From Anaerolineae bacterium (GTDB lineage: Bacteria; Chloroflexota; Anaerolineae; UBA1429): 14,359 nucleotides of DNA. The position numbers were made by a program, and so were the translations under genes. Shown here piece by piece: positions 14,090 through 14,359 of the stretch (within the stretch, counting starts at the first letter, position 1; every line of letters starts with the position of its first letter). The stretch spans positions 1 to 14,359 of the forward strand of contig SKLG01000018.1 in NCBI GenBank assembly GCA_007123335.1. The letters are read 5' to 3'. The notes below the pieces were generated by a model that was not told the DNA's origin, did no database searches, and saw nothing but the letters and a program-made list of their open reading frames with translations.

Positions 14090-14359
14090 TTAGAGCGTAC
14101 AGACGGTGTGATTCTCGATGACGTCCCAGTCCAGCTCGACGCCCAAGCCGGGCCCCTGCGGCACGTGGACCCATCCCTCGGCGTCGATACGAATCGGCGT
14201 CTGTAGGCCAAAGCCGATCCCCTCGACGGGATGGCCGGCGAACTCGAAATACTCGCAGTTGCGCTTGGCGCAGATGACGTGCAGGTTGGCCACGTCCATC
14301 AGCGAGAGCATGGCCGTGTGCACCTCGCACTGCATGTTGAACGCCTCGCAGAGGTGGAA
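14090..14359 (-). CDS. Enolase-superfamily (mandelate racemase/muconate lactonizing) C-terminal part
   Basis: The 89 C-terminal residues are present and the gene runs off the right edge. The sequence LCEAFNMQCEVHTAMLS followed by ANLHVICAKRNCEYFE matches the barrel end of this superfamily (the H-x-A...N-C-x-Y-x-E region, with His of the last barrel strand), and the tail GPGLGVELDWDVI is also typical. These enzymes abstract a proton alpha to a carboxylate with a bound magnesium. Substrate class (sugar acid dehydratase, dipeptide epimerase or lactonizing enzyme) is undetermined. The TAA is at 14090-14092. Confidence 0.85.
   Translation of the reverse strand, partial: FHLCEAFNMQCEVHTAMLSLMDVANLHVICAKRNCEYFEFAGHPVEGIGFGLQTPIRIDAEGWVHVPQGPGLGVELDWDVIENHTVCTL

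Noticed and set aside
12117..14330. Minus-strand frame of 737 codons
   Set aside because: It is the antisense shadow of the phosphodiesterase gene in GC-rich DNA; low-complexity composition and no recognisable motifs.

Overview
This looks like a stretch of a GC-rich bacterial chromosome, most likely a Chloroflexota lineage such as Anaerolineae or Caldilineae. That assignment is an inference. It rests on a lipoprotein with a long Thr/Pro-rich linker typical of that phylum, GC-rich codon use, a long DHH-CBS-nucleotidyltransferase tRNA-maturation enzyme, and tRNA genes without an encoded CCA. The window is ordinary chromosome with a few odd islands.

Left end (1-556): the start of tuf (EF-Tu) on the minus strand, preceded by tRNA-Thr(GGT) and tRNA-Tyr(GTA), with two tandem near-consensus sigma70 promoters driving the unit. 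A divergent extended -10 promoter serves the plus-strand genes.

557-5035: a CapA-family lipoprotein followed by a 904-residue DHH/DHHA1-CBS-CBS-nucleotidyltransferase fusion of the CCA/A-adding type. 5229-5609: a DUF433 antitoxin-like gene followed by what appears to be an internally deleted remnant of its DUF5615 (PIN-like) toxin partner.

5657-9926 (minus strand): a compact probable operon, read from right to left. It contains a small two-repeat cysteine-motif protein of unknown function, a membrane-anchored ketopantoate-reductase-like protein that has lost the usual catalytic residues, methionine aminopeptidase, and two overlapping amidohydrolase-2 proteins (one with a degenerate metal site). 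After a strong hairpin comes a cupin. A TTGCCT-17-TAGAAT promoter sits upstream of the first gene.

9927-11881 (plus strand): the most unusual part. A perfect TTGACA-17-TATAAT promoter with four copies of ATGTCC/GGACAT around it drives a tyrosine-recombinase-fold protein. That protein lacks the nucleophilic Tyr (His instead), the motif-II His (Gln instead) and the beta-hairpin Lys. Its stop codon overlaps or abuts the start of an Hsp20 gene, and a 17-bp hairpin terminator ends the unit. I read it as a recombinase-derived DNA-binding protein, possibly an autoregulator of a small heat-shock operon. This is a hypothesis.

12171-14359: a 621-residue alkaline-phosphatase-superfamily phosphodiesterase, a hairpin terminator, and the C-terminal end of a convergent enolase-superfamily (mandelate racemase/muconate lactonizing) gene running off the window.
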